Source of the DNA: Arbacia lixula
Lineage: Eukaryota > Echinodermata > Echinoidea > Arbacioida > Arbaciidae
Direction of reading: 5' to 3'
NCBI GenBank assembly: GCA_963669155.1
Contig: OZ022588.1
Location: forward strand, 20,700,438-20,764,437
Length of the DNA stretch: 64,000 nt
Positions 59,601 to 64,000 of the stretch are shown piece after piece; positions within the stretch are counted from its first letter, which is position 1; each line of letters starts with the position of its first letter. Below the pieces are notes generated by a model that was given only the letters and a program-made list of their open reading frames with translations, made no database searches and was not told where the DNA came from. A program made the translations under genes and the position numbers.

Positions 59601-62600
59601 CACCATTTTACACCTCTGATAGTTCATTGAGTAGAGCATATGTGTTTATTGTGTCTTTGCAAGAAAGGGAGAGTGTCTGTGTGTAGAGAAGTGTCAAGAA
59701 GTATTTGCAGACTGATTCATCTGTCTTCAGTGGAGCTTTCACAGGTTGCTGTTTCATGTCACCTTGGGTTAAACTGACAAAAACAAAGTTTTGAATGTAA
59801 TTCATCTCTTATTATGTCTTTTTAACCATGAACCGAGTGCACTATTGTTAATCCTCATGTTTTCTGTTCTGTTAAGTTCATGGAGATGTGCAATTATGCC
59901 TATCTCTTATGCCCTACACAAAATTATTCGATTATTGTTATCTTTCTTTCCCCCTTCTTTTCCCCATGTATTCTCAATTATCTATGAAAACAAAATCTAT
60001 AAAAACCAATACAACCACCAGTTCTCCTTAGTATATTACTATTTTCTATCTGTTATTTATTAATACTCTCTCACGATGGAAACCTACAAAGAACATTTAA
60101 GGTTGCTGTTGTTCTTCTTCTGTTGATTTGAAGATTAACATTAGCCTGTATAGAAAGGCTATCAATGTCACCTGAGGAGATATCCTGTGGATGACTGAGT
60201 CTGCCAATATGCCCATAGTGAATCAGTTTCCCTCTTGTCAAATATCATTGATGGTGTGCCCAGCCCTAGATGGGGTTAGGAGGGGGAAAGCAGTGGGTGA
60301 ACTGATATGACTCGTATCCTCAATAGTAATTCTTATTGCGCAACACTTGTGTTCTTGTCCTTCAATTCAATTCAATTCAAATTTATTCAGCACTTTTGAT
60401 AAAATAAAACATACATTATACAATATGCAATACATATTAACACTTTAAAATACATTGAATTGCAAATAAACACAATTCAATCATAACCATGCATCCTTTA
60501 AAAAAAACTGCCATGGACCAATATGAAGGCTATTAAGGCCTTATTGCATTGATCCACAGAATGCAATATGAACATTTACATGCTACATACCACACAGATA
60601 CACACACACCCACACCCACACCCACACCCACACCCACACCCACACCCACACCCACACCCACACATAAAACACATTTACAGAACGTACAGTAATTTCACAA
60701 ATCACTTAGGCTTTTTATGTATTTGAATCAAATAAAAAGATCTTGAGTGAACATGTGAAAGAATTGAGTGTTTGGCTCTCTCGAATATCATTAACAATGT
60801 TAGATGTATTCCAGACAACAGGACCTGTATAAAAGATAGAATTATGAAAAACACTAGCACGGTGCTTACGCAAGTGAAAATAATTGGCATTTCTTGTATT
60901 GTTATTATGGTAGCCGCAGTTGAGATTAAACTATCTAAGGAAAGAGACATATAGACTGATCCAGTAGCCTGAATCAGTCTGTATCAAATCTGTATGCACC
61001 ATTAGTGTAGCGTTGCACACATAATGCACACAAATGCCATAGAGCAACATGTTATCAGACACCTGAACAGTTTGAGTTATCTTACCATCAGACATCAACC
61101 TAACATGAAGAAAGTTCATCATCAGTGTCTTAATTTGCCTTTTGTCCCTGGGGATTCTTGTAGACAATACATGCATCTCCTTGAGGGCATGCCCAAATGA
61201 GTCGGTAAAACAGCTGTGGCAAGAAATACCATCAATGTTGTGATGATCCTGCAAAGTTGGTTCAATTTAAGTTGTGATGTTTTCTCACATTTTGATTCAT
61301 TTCTGATTCAGTAACCCTTTTGCAATACTTTTTACGTGAGATATGTACACATTTTGCATGGTAAACATGGGGTCCTGAAAGCTGTGCTGTATTAGATATA
61401 TTTCTTGTGAGGTGATTTTGTAGACAATGTGTTTCATGAAAGAGTTCAAAGGATGTAAGATGTGCCAGTATATTTGAAGAAAGGAAAAATAATTGGTATT
61501 AAAGTAACACCAAATTATATTGTTTTGATTTGACATTCATTATGCTTAAGTATGTTTGTGCTTAATTTCACTCGGAAAAAAACAATTTAATTTGAGAGGG
61601 AAATGGGATGAGTCTCAGACAACAAAAATGTGTGTATTCTCCTGTTTTGGAGGAGAGACATTGAATTAATTTATCGGTATCATTGGCATGATCATGTAGC
61701 CATACAAGAAGGCAGTACTAATAAGACTTTGTCTTCTTTTTTTTTTTTTGTCTCCAGGTATTTCCAAAGAAAGCAGTCAGCAATGATGTCTTTCTGCCCT
61801 CGACGAGGTAGGTTTCAGAAATTGAGAACAGAATCAGTCAGTGTTTTCCCTTTTCCTTCCTTCCTGACTGTGAGAGTGACAAATGAATACATACACTTAA
61901 AGATAGGGTGTCCCGTTTGCAGGTCAACAAAATGACATTTTGCAAAAACTTCCAAATTGCTTTTTGATCTGCTGCTCATCAGGTTATCATGCAGATATGA
62001 ACACATTACAAGAATTACATTGCATAGCTTTCAGTATAAATAGTTGGTTCTTCTTGTAATGTGTTCATATCCGCGTGATAGCCAGATGAGCTGCAGATCG
62101 AAAAGCTTGTAGTACCATTTTTTGTAGTACCAGTAAATTATTTGCAAAAAACATAGAAAATGAAAAAAGATAGAACTTCCCTCCAAATAATAGAACTAGA
62201 CACTGACTTAAAAGCGGAATTATAGCAATCATTGAATCTTGAGGACCCTATTTGTCTATAGCTTAGAGACTGGAGACTGCTATCCTTTAAGGTCCGCATC
62301 GGTCCGCTAGACGGTGCATACGTGCAGTGGGAGCTATGTGCTGAGGGGGACAGTACAATTATGCGTGTAGACTATGCTCGCTGCGGTTCAATCGTATACA
62401 AGGATAGTTTTTCCCTTTTCCTGAAAATGTTTGTGAAGCTATGACTGTGATTTCACACTTGTTATCTTTAGGGTATACTCCTGATTCCTGCAGAGTTTCA
62501 TGACTTTTGCAAATGGGACACCCTGTCTTTAAAAGGAAGGAATAGTAGTGGTAAAGATTACATTGCAGAGTCGTTATGCCATGACTACAGGTTTCACTCT

Positions 62601-64000
62601 TGCTTTATTTCATGATCACCGGAAGGAATCACTCAAAAATATACAATTACTGAAATTAAACGAGATTCAGACCTGCGATGGTGGTGTCACAATTATGGAT
62701 CTCGTGATCATAACTCTTATCCTTTTAATTACATGTGTATACAGTGTCAGGTATTTGGGAATTGACCAAATGCAAATGAATCTCACATACAAAAGTACCA
62801 AGCTGTTAAGTCTCAACTTGCACAAATACATGTATAGCATATACAATTCTTTCACTGTGTTCATGGCTTTATTATCCACCTATTCAAATATTAAAGGTGG
62901 GAAAGTGATGTGTTCTGTTTAAGTGTTGTGTGAAAGTATATGAGTACTGTGGTGTAATGAAAAGACAACCCTAATTGCTCTTTGCTAGCTCACAAGACAG
63001 TTCCAAATTATTGTTGATATTCTAGAAAACATGGAATTTATGAGCAAGTTATCTGTATAGAGGTGATGTGCTACATATAGACCAGGCATAATTTGAATTT
63101 CCCTAATTTGTTATATTCATGTGTTTTATTAGTTTGTTGTGATTGGGATGCCTTCTTACCAATACATTTCAGGACAATCATGAAGATGTGTTATTTTTAA
63201 AATCCTACTCCAGTAGTTCAGAAGCCTCAACGAAGGTGGAAGGAGTAAAACCTGACGGACCTCAAGAGGGATTCAATGGCAGCAAAAACGTGAGTTTGGA
63301 TTGGATGATCAACTAACAATGAATTAATAAATACTATTTAGAAAATAGTAAAACTTTCAGTAACTTCATGTGGTTGTATTCTTTCAGGATATTCTTCAGA
63401 TGATGGACAGAGCACATTGTCCAAAACATCAAGACCGATCATCTCTGTATCTGATATTGAAAGAATCCTATTGTTAGTTGCCAAATTTACTCTATTTTTA
63501 GCACACTTCCTTGTGGAATATAATTTGTCACGTTTGGTTTACAACTTTCTTTTAGCAGAGGTTGGCATTTTGGGATATAACCCTCAAACGTGATTCCTTT
63601 CTGTTTTATTTTTCAAATTTCTTTGGGCAGAGGTTAGCATTTCTGAATATAACCCTCAATAATCATTTGATAGACATTTCCTTGATTTCTGATGAATTTT
63701 TTACTCAAATCATCCTAATTGTTGCATTTCAATGTTGGTAGCTCTGCAATCACACATAACCCATCTTTCTTGTGGAATATAATTTGTCACGTTTGGTGTA
63801 CAACTTTCTTTGGGTAGAGGTTAGCATTTCGGGATATAACCCTCAAACGTGATTGCTTTCTGTTTTGTTTTTCAATTTTCTTTGGGTATATGTTCTCATT
63901 TCTGAATTTTACCCTCAAACCTTGATTGCTTCTTTTTTTTCTTGTTCAGGGAGGCCGGCAGCAGTGGCTAGACTCCACCTTGGCCTGCAGAAGGAAAAAG
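27000..64000 (+). CDS. COP1 (RFWD2) E3 ubiquitin ligase, N-terminal nine coding exons; continues past the window
   Basis: Exons 27000-27136, 40186-40245, 44899-44996, 45595-45659, 46142-46258, 47437-47505, 48056-48160, 63173-63289 and 63950-64000 join into 273 codons without a stop. All phases match. Diagnostic stretches are [16 protein letters not shown], the C3HC4 RING (CPIC, CGHSFC, RC, CPKC) at about residues 46-83, [16 protein letters not shown], a coiled coil at about residues 150-215, and [14 protein letters not shown] at the edge. COP1 binds degron-bearing substrates such as c-Jun and ETS factors through C-terminal WD40 repeats and acts with DET1-DDB1-CUL4; that is family knowledge, and the WD40 half is not visible. 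The ATG at 27000 (context AAAATGG) was preferred because the frame upstream has no ATG. The N-terminus is much shorter than the Gly/Ser-rich mammalian one but retains a basic RGRKRTH stretch resembling the mammalian nuclear signal. Confidence 0.95.
27747..27974. repeat. Foldback family B copy 2
   Basis: A complete copy of about 228 bp in COP1 intron 1. The arms are GTGCACTACAGCTC and GAGCTGGAGTGTAC, with the inner pair around AAAAAGCATCATGTTTCATG. Confidence 0.92.
28492..28724. repeat. Foldback family B copy 3
   Basis: A complete copy from GTACACTACAGCTCAAAGGA to TCCTTTGAGTTGTAATGTAC, about 520 bp after copy 2 and highly similar to it. Confidence 0.93.
28725..29840. other. COP1 intron 1 segment, nothing recognised
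   Basis: AT-rich intronic sequence without a supported exon or repeat boundary. Confidence 0.4.
29841..31015. repeat. GGCC-rich dispersed repeat split by an inserted foldback
   Basis: Segments 29841-29911 (AGGTGGCCAGCAGGGCCACT, then GAGCATGAGATCTAGGTGGC) and 30925-31015 (GTGGCCAGCCGGGTCCTTTA and CAGGTGGCC) belong to one repeat. A second copy in reverse orientation is at about 52475-52700. The foldback 29912-30853 separates the two parts here. Confidence 0.65.
29912..30853. repeat. Foldback element GGGGCCGTATTCCATAAAC, about 940 bp
   Basis: Termini are GGGGCCGTATTCCATAAAC and GTTTATGGAATACGGCCCC, exact inverted repeats. Sub-terminal CTTAAGTCTAAGCAATTTGT-like wording is also inverted near the right end. 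The middle (30100-30560) is unique sequence of higher GC with no recognised gene. Confidence 0.88.
31196..31366. repeat. Foldback family B copy 4, left end missing
   Basis: It starts inside the left arm at GGTATATTTTGTCCAGTTCA and retains the whole right arm to CCTTTGAGCTGGAGTGTAC. Confidence 0.88.
31367..32269. other. COP1 intron 1 segment, nothing recognised
   Basis: AT-rich sequence with scattered ACATGTAC words and no supported feature. Confidence 0.4.
32270..33500 (+). repeat. Purine-rich minisatellite with roughly 200-bp units
   Basis: About four to six diverged units contain GGAGAGGGAGGGAACAT-like, CATAGAACTTTCAGA, a poly-G run, GGGAGGCTGAAAAGGGA and GTGTGTGGTGGATCGGGAGT segments followed by a TACGCCTATGTGGTATGTGG-like end. 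Proline- and serine-rich minus-strand frames here are artefacts of the repeat. Confidence 0.85.
33501..34049. other. COP1 intron 1 segment, nothing recognised
   Basis: No supported exon, repeat family or RNA gene. Confidence 0.35.
34050..34615. repeat. Probable element with short inverted termini
   Basis: GCCCATGCGTGGCACCGCC at the left and GACGGTGCCGCGCATGGGAC at the right are inverted with few mismatches, about 565 bp apart. The interior is AT-rich and non-coding. Confidence 0.6.
35559..35716. repeat. Foldback element around AGTGCCATTCTCATTGGGCT
   Basis: The left arm (AGTGCCATTCTCATTGGGCT, TTAAAAAATCGCAAAGTTA) pairs with the right arm (TAACTTCGCGATTTTC, TTTTTTAAGCCC, AATGAGAATGGCACT), with a loop of about 45 bp. 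Confidence 0.85.
35995..36720 (-). mobile_element. Degenerate CR1/L2-like LINE 3-prime fragment
   Basis: The minus-strand translation shows [20 protein letters not shown] then [12 protein letters not shown], a stop, [20 protein letters not shown] and finally [18 protein letters not shown] to a stop at about 36195. This is the typical end of LINE reverse-transcriptase ORFs. An AAGCGCTATATAAATG stretch and an ATTATTATT tail follow. Internal stops show it is dead. Confidence 0.88.
36721..38620. other. COP1 intron 1 segment, nothing recognised
   Basis: No exon or repeat could be supported. Confidence 0.35.
38621..38945. repeat. Three-copy tandem repeat, units of about 100-118 bp
   Basis: ACTTCCATTGGGCTATAAAT recurs at about 38630, 38732 and 38850. 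Each is followed by GGTGTTTGGCTTACAACCCA-like sequence and a TGATGTTGTGCACTT-like end. Confidence 0.9.
39493..39597. repeat. Foldback family B, right arm only
   Basis: TTCATGCTGAACTGGACAAA through CCAATTCCTTTGAGCTGTAT is present without a left arm. Confidence 0.85.
40186..40245 (+). CDS. COP1 exon 2 (first half of RING)
   Basis: The acceptor is GTCTTTTCAG. The 60-bp exon encodes [19 protein letters not shown], supplying RING cysteines and the histidine, and splits cysteine codons at both ends. Confidence 0.96.
40238..40660 (+). repeat. Imperfect tandem duplication that includes the COP1 exon 2 donor
   Basis: Unit 1 starts at AGTTTTTGGTAAGTTGAC (exon end plus donor) at 40238. Unit 2 starts with the same 18 bases at 40482. 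Both contain AGTCCTTGACCAA.TTCACTA and end with TGATTAAGAATTGTA. Unit 2 lacks about 70 bp of the middle. Confidence 0.88.
40661..41229. other. COP1 intron 2 segment, nothing recognised
   Basis: AT-rich sequence with no supported feature. Confidence 0.35.
41230..41410. repeat. Foldback around GAACTATCACTTCCGAGGCG
   Basis: GGGACGAACTATCACTTCCG then AGGCGATCTG pair with CAGATCGCCGAGGAAGTGAT then AGCTCGTCTC. The outer AAGCAAATAATCA and TGATTATTTGCTT also pair. Confidence 0.85.
41515..41740. repeat. 12-bp tandem repeat and a diverged direct repeat
   Basis: GCGCATTAGGAC-type units recur about five times in 41523-41575. They are followed by two copies of GAGTGTAACG.ACTTTTATT (near 41598 and 41699). 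Confidence 0.75.
43003..43313. repeat. Foldback with GGGGCTAAG arms and a poly-G centre
   Basis: TTTAATGCTTTTTACACTTG at the left and CCAATGTAAAAAGGGTATTA at the right are inverted. GGGGCTAAG and CTTAGCCCC words lie inside each arm. A run of about 22 G occurs near 43092-43114. Confidence 0.65.
43402..43876. repeat. Family A foldback, complete copy with TTAA ends
   Basis: It runs from TTAAAGGGATAGTTCACT to AGTGAACTATCCCTTTAA, with longer imperfect inverted arms inside (for example AAGCAGACACATAAAAGAAA against TTTCTTTCATGTTTCTGCTT). Confidence 0.92.
43877..44469. other. COP1 intron 2 segment, nothing recognised
   Basis: No exon or repeat supported apart from TACATGTAC words. Confidence 0.35.
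44470..44890 (+). repeat. Long CT-rich microsatellite at the 3-prime end of COP1 intron 2
   Basis: About 420 bp of nearly pure pyrimidine, mostly CTCTCT with TATA and CTAT interruptions, abuts the exon 3 acceptor. It yields a long serine/leucine frame that runs into the exon; that frame is not a separate gene. Confidence 0.95.
44899..44996 (+). CDS. COP1 exon 3 (second half of RING)
   Basis: The acceptor is TTCCTGTAG and the donor follows TTTGCCT. It encodes [20 protein letters not shown] then [12 protein letters not shown], with the last RING cysteines. Confidence 0.96.
45595..45659 (+). CDS. COP1 exon 4
   Basis: The acceptor is TTTTTTTTACAG. It encodes [20 protein letters not shown] then Q, identical in pattern to the segment after the RING in vertebrate COP1. 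Confidence 0.95.
45660..46141. other. COP1 intron 4
   Basis: It contains a poly-G stretch at 45699-45722 and otherwise no feature. Confidence 0.5.
46142..46258 (+). CDS. COP1 exon 5
   Basis: This 39-codon exon encodes [20 protein letters not shown] then [19 protein letters not shown]. The NLMLE.L..KK...E wording matches the start of the COP1 coiled coil. Confidence 0.95.
46722..46766 (+). repeat. Diverged copy of COP1 exon 5 end and donor
   Basis: GAAGCTGGAGATGGTAAGAA resembles the exon 5 boundary GAAGCTAGAGATGGTAAGGA at 46245-46264. Similarity continues for about 25 bp into the intron. AT-rich sequence separates the two. Confidence 0.6.
46767..47436. other. Rest of COP1 intron 5
   Basis: No exon or repeat family could be supported. 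Confidence 0.35.
47437..47505 (+). CDS. COP1 exon 6
   Basis: This 23-codon exon encodes [20 protein letters not shown] then KQE, aligned with the QLQILMEFLKVARRNKREQ coiled-coil segment of vertebrate COP1. Confidence 0.95.
47603..47940. repeat. Foldback family C copy followed by a family G repeat
   Basis: 47603-47752 runs from ACCCTGTTGCATATCTAC to AACAGATATGCAAGATGACC with inner TTACCATTAATGGTAAC. 47755-47940 is the reverse complement of a repeat also present at 51098-51290 and 51340-51515 (CTTCAAATGCCTTATAGGGC and TTGACATCCTA landmarks on the minus strand). Confidence 0.75.
48056..48160 (+). CDS. COP1 exon 7
   Basis: The acceptor is CCACTCACAG and the donor after CATGTCG is gtatgt. The 35 codons encode [20 protein letters not shown] then [15 protein letters not shown], the end of the coiled coil. 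A second donor 30 bp downstream would extend it in frame. Confidence 0.94.
48149..48208 (+). repeat. 30-bp tandem duplication across the COP1 exon 7 donor
   Basis: The two units, 48149-48178 and 48179-48208, differ at only two of 30 positions. Each contains GTCATGTCR followed by GTATGTACCTCAGGAAAG, so both keep a usable donor. Confidence 0.95.
48744..48902. repeat. Foldback family C copy
   Basis: It runs from GGGCCCCATTGCGTAAAATT to AAGGTTTATGCAACAGGGCC, with TACCATTTATGGTAAC and TTACCATCAATGGTAA inside the arms. Confidence 0.88.
48903..50030. other. COP1 intron 7 segment, nothing recognised
   Basis: No exon supported. A CACCCGATATTGGGTTTGGC stretch at about 49270 has a diverged relative near 50135. 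Confidence 0.35.
50031..50430 (+). repeat. Direct repeat of about 60 bp, 333 bp apart
   Basis: TTCTTATTGACAGTTGATGG near 50030 and ATCTTATTGACAGTCGATGG near 50363 begin two copies. Each continues through ATTGAAGGAATC.AGAAACAC and GATGGCTATCA. Confidence 0.85.
51098..51515 (+). repeat. Two diverged direct copies of family G repeat
   Basis: The copies at 51145-51285 and 51370-51510 share GGATGATAGA, AACTTCAAAT.CCTTATAGG, TAGGCCAC..CCCTTTG.TTAC and TTGACATCCTA-type ends. The third copy, inverted, is at 47755-47940. Confidence 0.75.
51811..51962. repeat. Foldback family C copy, diverged
   Basis: CCATGTTGCATATTGGTTTG and the closing ATATACAACATGG are inverted, with TAACTTACCATTTAATGGTA inside. 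Confidence 0.8.
52475..52700. repeat. GGCC-rich dispersed repeat, uninterrupted copy
   Basis: ATCCATTTGGCCATCTGGAT and CTCATGCTCAAGCAGCC here are the reverse complement of the sequence flanking the foldback at 29912. A CCTGGACATTTCAAATTCAC segment is itself duplicated. Confidence 0.6.
52964..53360. repeat. Foldback with TTAA ends, TTAAAGGGACACGTCACTGA
   Basis: Arms of about 80 bp (TTAAAGGGACACGTCACTGA then GCTTTTG...GCGC) pair with GCGC...CAAAAGC and TCAGTGACGTGTCCCTTTAA. The centre is GC-rich and non-coding. Confidence 0.92.
53361..54448. other. COP1 intron 7 segment, nothing recognised
   Basis: No exon or clear repeat could be supported. Confidence 0.35.
54449..54647. repeat. Family A foldback, internally deleted copy
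   Basis: It runs TTAAAGGGATAGTTCACCCT to CAGGGTAAACTATCCCTTTAA-type ends over about 200 bp. Confidence 0.9.
54965..55200. repeat. Left part of family A fused to right arm of family B
   Basis: 54965-55076 begins TTAAAGGGATAGTTCACCCT and breaks off after GATAAGAAAGTTACA. 55077-55200 then carries the family B right arm from ATGTGCTTTAGGCTAA to GAGCTGTAGTGTAC. Confidence 0.85.
55268..55766. repeat. Near-perfect 500-bp foldback
   Basis: The arms of about 230-240 bp pair along nearly their whole length. Examples are CTGATAAGCCCCACCTCC with GGAGGCGGGGCTTATCAG, and GATTCCCCCTGTGACATCAT with ATGATGTCACAGGGGGAATC. Ends read TTTAAAG and CCTTTAAA. The loop is only about 50 bp. Confidence 0.93.
56084..56425. 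other. COP1 intron 7 segment with homopolymer runs
   Basis: A C-rich run at 56087-56106, an A run and a 12-G run near 56408-56419 occur here. No exon was found. Confidence 0.5.
56907..58190. repeat. 157-bp tandem array with GTCCGTC microsatellite
   Basis: A short hairpin (TCTCGCCC ... GGCGAGA at 56909-56936) leads into a (GTCCGTCC/GTC)n tract at 56952-57049. Then come seven full units and one partial unit, each starting GTTAAAGTTTACCTGCAAGA at about 57057, 57213, 57371, 57528, 57686, 57839, 57996 and 58151. Units contain GGTCACAGGATAAGGTCAAA and GGTCATTTGAGGTCATACG. The architecture resembles non-autonomous elements with internal tandem repeats described in marine invertebrates; that link is inference. 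Confidence 0.92.
58191..58957. other. COP1 intron 7 segment
   Basis: A C-run at 58771-58788 is seen. A GGGGCCATATTCTTGATGAT fragment at 58608 resembles the short foldback at 7653. No exon could be supported. Confidence 0.4.
58958..59228. repeat. Element with inverted ends CAGGGTTCCCAGCAT
   Basis: GAACAGGGTTCCCAGCATAT at the left and ATGCTGGGAACCCTGAT at the right are inverted. The interior repeats CAGGGAA words. Confidence 0.75.
60360..60960 (-). mobile_element. Second type of degenerate LINE 3-prime fragment
   Basis: On the minus strand, about 60930 to 60720 translates to [20 protein letters not shown] then [17 protein letters not shown] and [11 protein letters not shown], a LINE polyprotein end of a different family from the other two fragments. 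A (CACACC)n hexamer run at about 60603-60664 and a (TTCAA)n stretch at 60361-60381 fall in the presumed 3-prime untranslated part. Confidence 0.72.
61758..61807 (+). CDS. Candidate 50-bp alternative COP1 exon
   Basis: An excellent acceptor (T-run then GTCTCCAG) and a good donor (CGACGAG/gtaggt) bound 50 bp that are open in two frames. Its length is not a multiple of three, so it does not fit between exons 7 and 8 without a frameshift. It may be an alternative or poison exon, or only a decoy pair of sites. Confidence 0.3.
61897..62532. repeat. Foldback with TTAA ends, TTAAAGATAGGGTGTCCC
   Basis: The outer arms pair TTAAAGATAGGGTGTCCCGT with GGGACACCCTGTCTTTAA. A second palindrome inside pairs GATATGAACACATTACAAGA with TCTTGTAATGTGTTCATATC. 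A fragment of the family lies at 9190-9245. Confidence 0.9.
63173..63289 (+). CDS. COP1 exon 8 (serine-rich linker)
   Basis: The acceptor is ACATTTCAG and the donor after AAAAAC is gtgagt. The 39 codons encode [39 protein letters not shown]. It enters and leaves in phase 0, fits exons 7 and 9, and the linker length equals that of vertebrate COP1. Confidence 0.82.
63388..63446 (+). CDS. Candidate 59-bp alternative COP1 exon
   Basis: The acceptor TTCTTTCAG and a donor TCTCT/gtatct bound 59 bp. One frame reads [19 protein letters not shown], serine-rich like the linker, but it needs a phase-1 entry that exon 8 does not offer. Inclusion after exon 8 would cause a premature stop in exon 9. Confidence 0.3.
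63480..63935 (+). repeat. Nested tandem repeat in COP1 intron 8
   Basis: Two units of about 268 bp start with CTTGTGGAATATAATTTGTC near 63509 and 63769. Within them AGAGGTTAGCATTTCTGAAT-like and ATATAACCCTCAAACGTGAT-like words recur four times at roughly 85-bp spacing. Confidence 0.88.
63950..64000 (+). CDS. COP1 exon 9, cut by the window edge
   Basis: After the acceptor TTCTTGTTCAG the 17 visible codons encode [17 protein letters not shown], matching the conserved W.NSTLASRRKR segment before the WD40 domain. Confidence 0.94.

Noticed and set aside
60603-60664. Telomere-like (CACACC)n run
   Set aside because: The unit is not TTAGGG/CCCTAA; it is a microsatellite in a LINE tail region.

Overview
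This is a stretch of animal nuclear genome: AT-rich, with split genes using GT-AG introns and very dense dispersed repeats. The repeat content (foldback elements, CR1/L2-like LINE tails, TACATG-type microsatellites, poly-G runs, and a GTCCGTC microsatellite beside a 157-bp tandem array) together with the diverged invertebrate-type proteins suggests a marine invertebrate deuterostome, most likely an echinoderm such as a sea urchin. The species assignment is inference. The family assignments of three of the four genes rest on recognisable protein sequence.

Layout. (1) 1448-6720, plus strand: IMP3, the small S4-domain protein of the U3 snoRNP, complete in six exons (181 codons); every junction keeps frame. 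(2) 10362-16552, minus strand: an unrecognised gene of about 750 codons in at least six coding exons. It encodes a highly charged, probably disordered and probably nuclear protein with basic N-terminal clusters and a short C-terminal coiled coil; a minisatellite and a LINE tail sit in its introns. (3) 19365-19769, plus strand: TMEM60-like four-span membrane protein in one exon. (4) 27000 to the right edge, plus strand: the N-terminal half of COP1 (RFWD2), the RING/coiled-coil/WD40 E3 ubiquitin ligase. Nine coding exons give 273 codons in one continuous frame; the WD40 half lies beyond position 64000. Introns of COP1 fill more than half of the window.

The genes are not an operon and share no obvious pathway: ribosome biogenesis, unknown nuclear role, membrane protein, and ubiquitin ligase. 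All four nevertheless carry the same 11-base word GGCTTTCCATA (one mismatch at COP1) upstream, each time in the same orientation as the gene. This is the most interesting regulatory observation here.

Two further themes stand out. In COP1, three of the eight visible splice donors (exons 2, 5 and 7) are followed by a copy of the exon end plus donor. The exon 7 copy is a 30-bp tandem duplication that would give an in-frame 10-residue alternative exon end. Between genes and in introns there are at least fifteen foldback/MITE-like elements in several families, and several unrelated ones end in TTAA. No CRISPR array, rRNA, tRNA or prokaryotic operon was seen. Coordinates of repeats are by-eye estimates. 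Exon coordinates were counted from the sequence and checked for frame.
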